This document shows positions 4,563-5,042 of a DNA stretch of 5,042 nucleotides, piece after piece. This stretch comes from BS750m-G57 sp964392945 (lineage in GTDB: Bacteria > Planctomycetota > Phycisphaerae > SM23-33): NCBI GenBank assembly GCA_964392945.1, contig CAYMSH010000430.1, positions 1-5,042 on the forward strand, read 5' to 3'. The notes beneath the pieces are model-generated. The model searched no databases. It saw nothing but the letters and a program-made list of their open reading frames with translations, and was not told the DNA's origin. A program made the position numbers and the translations under genes. Position 1 is the first letter of the stretch, and every line of letters starts with the position of its first letter.

Positions 4563-5042
4563 GTGGCCTGTCTCCTCGACCAGTCTGTCGGTGTCTACCG
4601 CCCACGCCACGGCCTCGAATCAGACTTCCACCGCCTCGTCCGCGAACACGTCGACGAGTTCCGCGCCGTCTACCCCGACCGCTACGCTCGCAAGTACGGC
4701 CACTGGCGGCCGGTTTTCGACAAGACCATCCGCCGGTTCCTCAAATGCGGTGACATCCAACACGGCTTCGCTCGGGTGCGTTGCCCTGACTGCCGCCACG
4801 AGTTCTTCGTCGCCTTCTCCTGCAAGCAGAGATGCATCTGCCCGAGCTGCTCTCAGAAGCGCACGCTCCTGTTCGGCATGCACGTGGCCGAGGACGTCTG
4901 CCTCAGCGTGCCACACCGCCAGTTCGTCCGGACCCTTCCCAAGCGACTCCGCGTCTTCTTCCGCTACCACCGCGCCCTGCTCGGCCGACTGCCCGCCCTC
5001 GCCTGGCAGTCCATCCTCCAAACCTACCGCGCCCTGCTCGGC
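4563..5042 (+). CDS. IS91-family transposase, N-terminal part (runs off the window)
   Basis: Rolling-circle type transposase; the first 160 codons are present and the frame is open to the right edge. The N-terminus VYRPRH (11-16) and the following helical region match the start of this family. A cysteine-rich zinc-binding region follows: C62, C74-x2-C77, then C87, C91, C93-x2-C96 (SCKQRCICPSC), with the linking stretch GFARVRCPDCRHEF at 68-81. After it comes VPHRQFVRTLPKRLRVFFRY (116-135), typical of the junction to the Y2 domain. The catalytic HUH and tyrosine residues would lie beyond the window. GTG at 4563 is chosen because an in-frame TGA at 4545-4547 limits the start and AAGGGA (4551-4556) sits 6 bases upstream. 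The open frame has no frameshift so far. The gene lies some 375 bases after a tRNA on the same strand. Whether the element is complete or mobile cannot be judged here. Confidence 0.88.
   Translation, partial: MACLLDQSVGVYRPRHGLESDFHRLVREHVDEFRAVYPDRYARKYGHWRPVFDKTIRRFLKCGDIQHGFARVRCPDCRHEFFVAFSCKQRCICPSCSQKRTLLFGMHVAEDVCLSVPHRQFVRTLPKRLRVFFRYHRALLGRLPALAWQSILQTYRALLG
4563..5042 (+). mobile_element. IS91-like insertion element, partial (left end unplaced)
   Basis: The presence of an IS91-family transposase implies a mobile element extending past the right edge. Its left boundary is not identified, so only the transposase part is delimited here; the structured leader (4195-4391) may also belong to it. 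IS91 elements make no target duplications and have no classical inverted repeats, so the boundary cannot be found by repeat search within one copy. Confidence 0.6.

Noticed and set aside
4433..4753. Plus-strand frame of 106 codons with Arg/Pro-rich product
   Set aside because: It overlaps the transposase in another frame and has the Arg/Pro composition expected of an off-frame translation.
4620..5021. Minus-strand open frame of 133 codons
   Set aside because: It is antisense to the zinc-binding region of the IS91-family transposase and is a shadow of that GC-rich gene.

Overview
The window reads as ordinary chromosomal DNA from a GC-rich bacterium. It has standard bacterial promoters, Shine-Dalgarno sites of variable quality, a tRNA without an encoded CCA end, and a Sec-type secreted protein. 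Protein style (Ala/Lys/Pro-rich secreted proteins, many weak ribosome sites) and the IS91-like transposase would fit Planctomycetota or a similar Gram-negative phylum. That placement is an impression only; nothing in the window proves it.

Minus-strand block (69-3728), in transcription order from right to left. First comes a CaCA-family cation/Ca2+ antiporter (2664-3728) with ten likely membrane helices and two alpha-repeats. A 113-base gap follows, holding a consensus extended -10 promoter. After it lie three closely packed genes: a secreted protein with two PsbP/DcrB-like domains (1390-2550), an unrecognised cytosolic protein of 188 aa (787-1353), and a class I SAM-dependent methyltransferase (69-785). 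The last two are separated by one base and look translationally coupled, so the three probably form one operon. Nothing in the sequence links that operon functionally to the antiporter.

Right-hand block. Positions 3729-4115 contain no convincing gene. They hold clustered CAGGTGA/CAGGAGA repeats in both orientations, a small hairpin, and a promoter for a plus-strand tRNA-Gly(GCC) at 4116-4187. A strong 13-bp hairpin follows the tRNA and may be its terminator. Positions 4225-4550 are non-coding as far as can be judged, but unusually structured: an 8-bp hairpin, four decamers built on TGCCA, and pairs of 11-mers built on GCTGC. The window ends inside an IS91-family (HUH, rolling-circle type) transposase gene that starts with GTG at 4563 and runs off the right edge. 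Its N-terminal zinc-binding region is intact, and its catalytic region lies outside the window.

I see no CRISPR array, toxin-antitoxin pair, defence system or evident new multi-gene system. The parts most worth a second look are the 188-aa protein coupled to the methyltransferase, the repeat-rich leader of the IS91-like gene, and the intergenic CAGGTGA repeat cluster.
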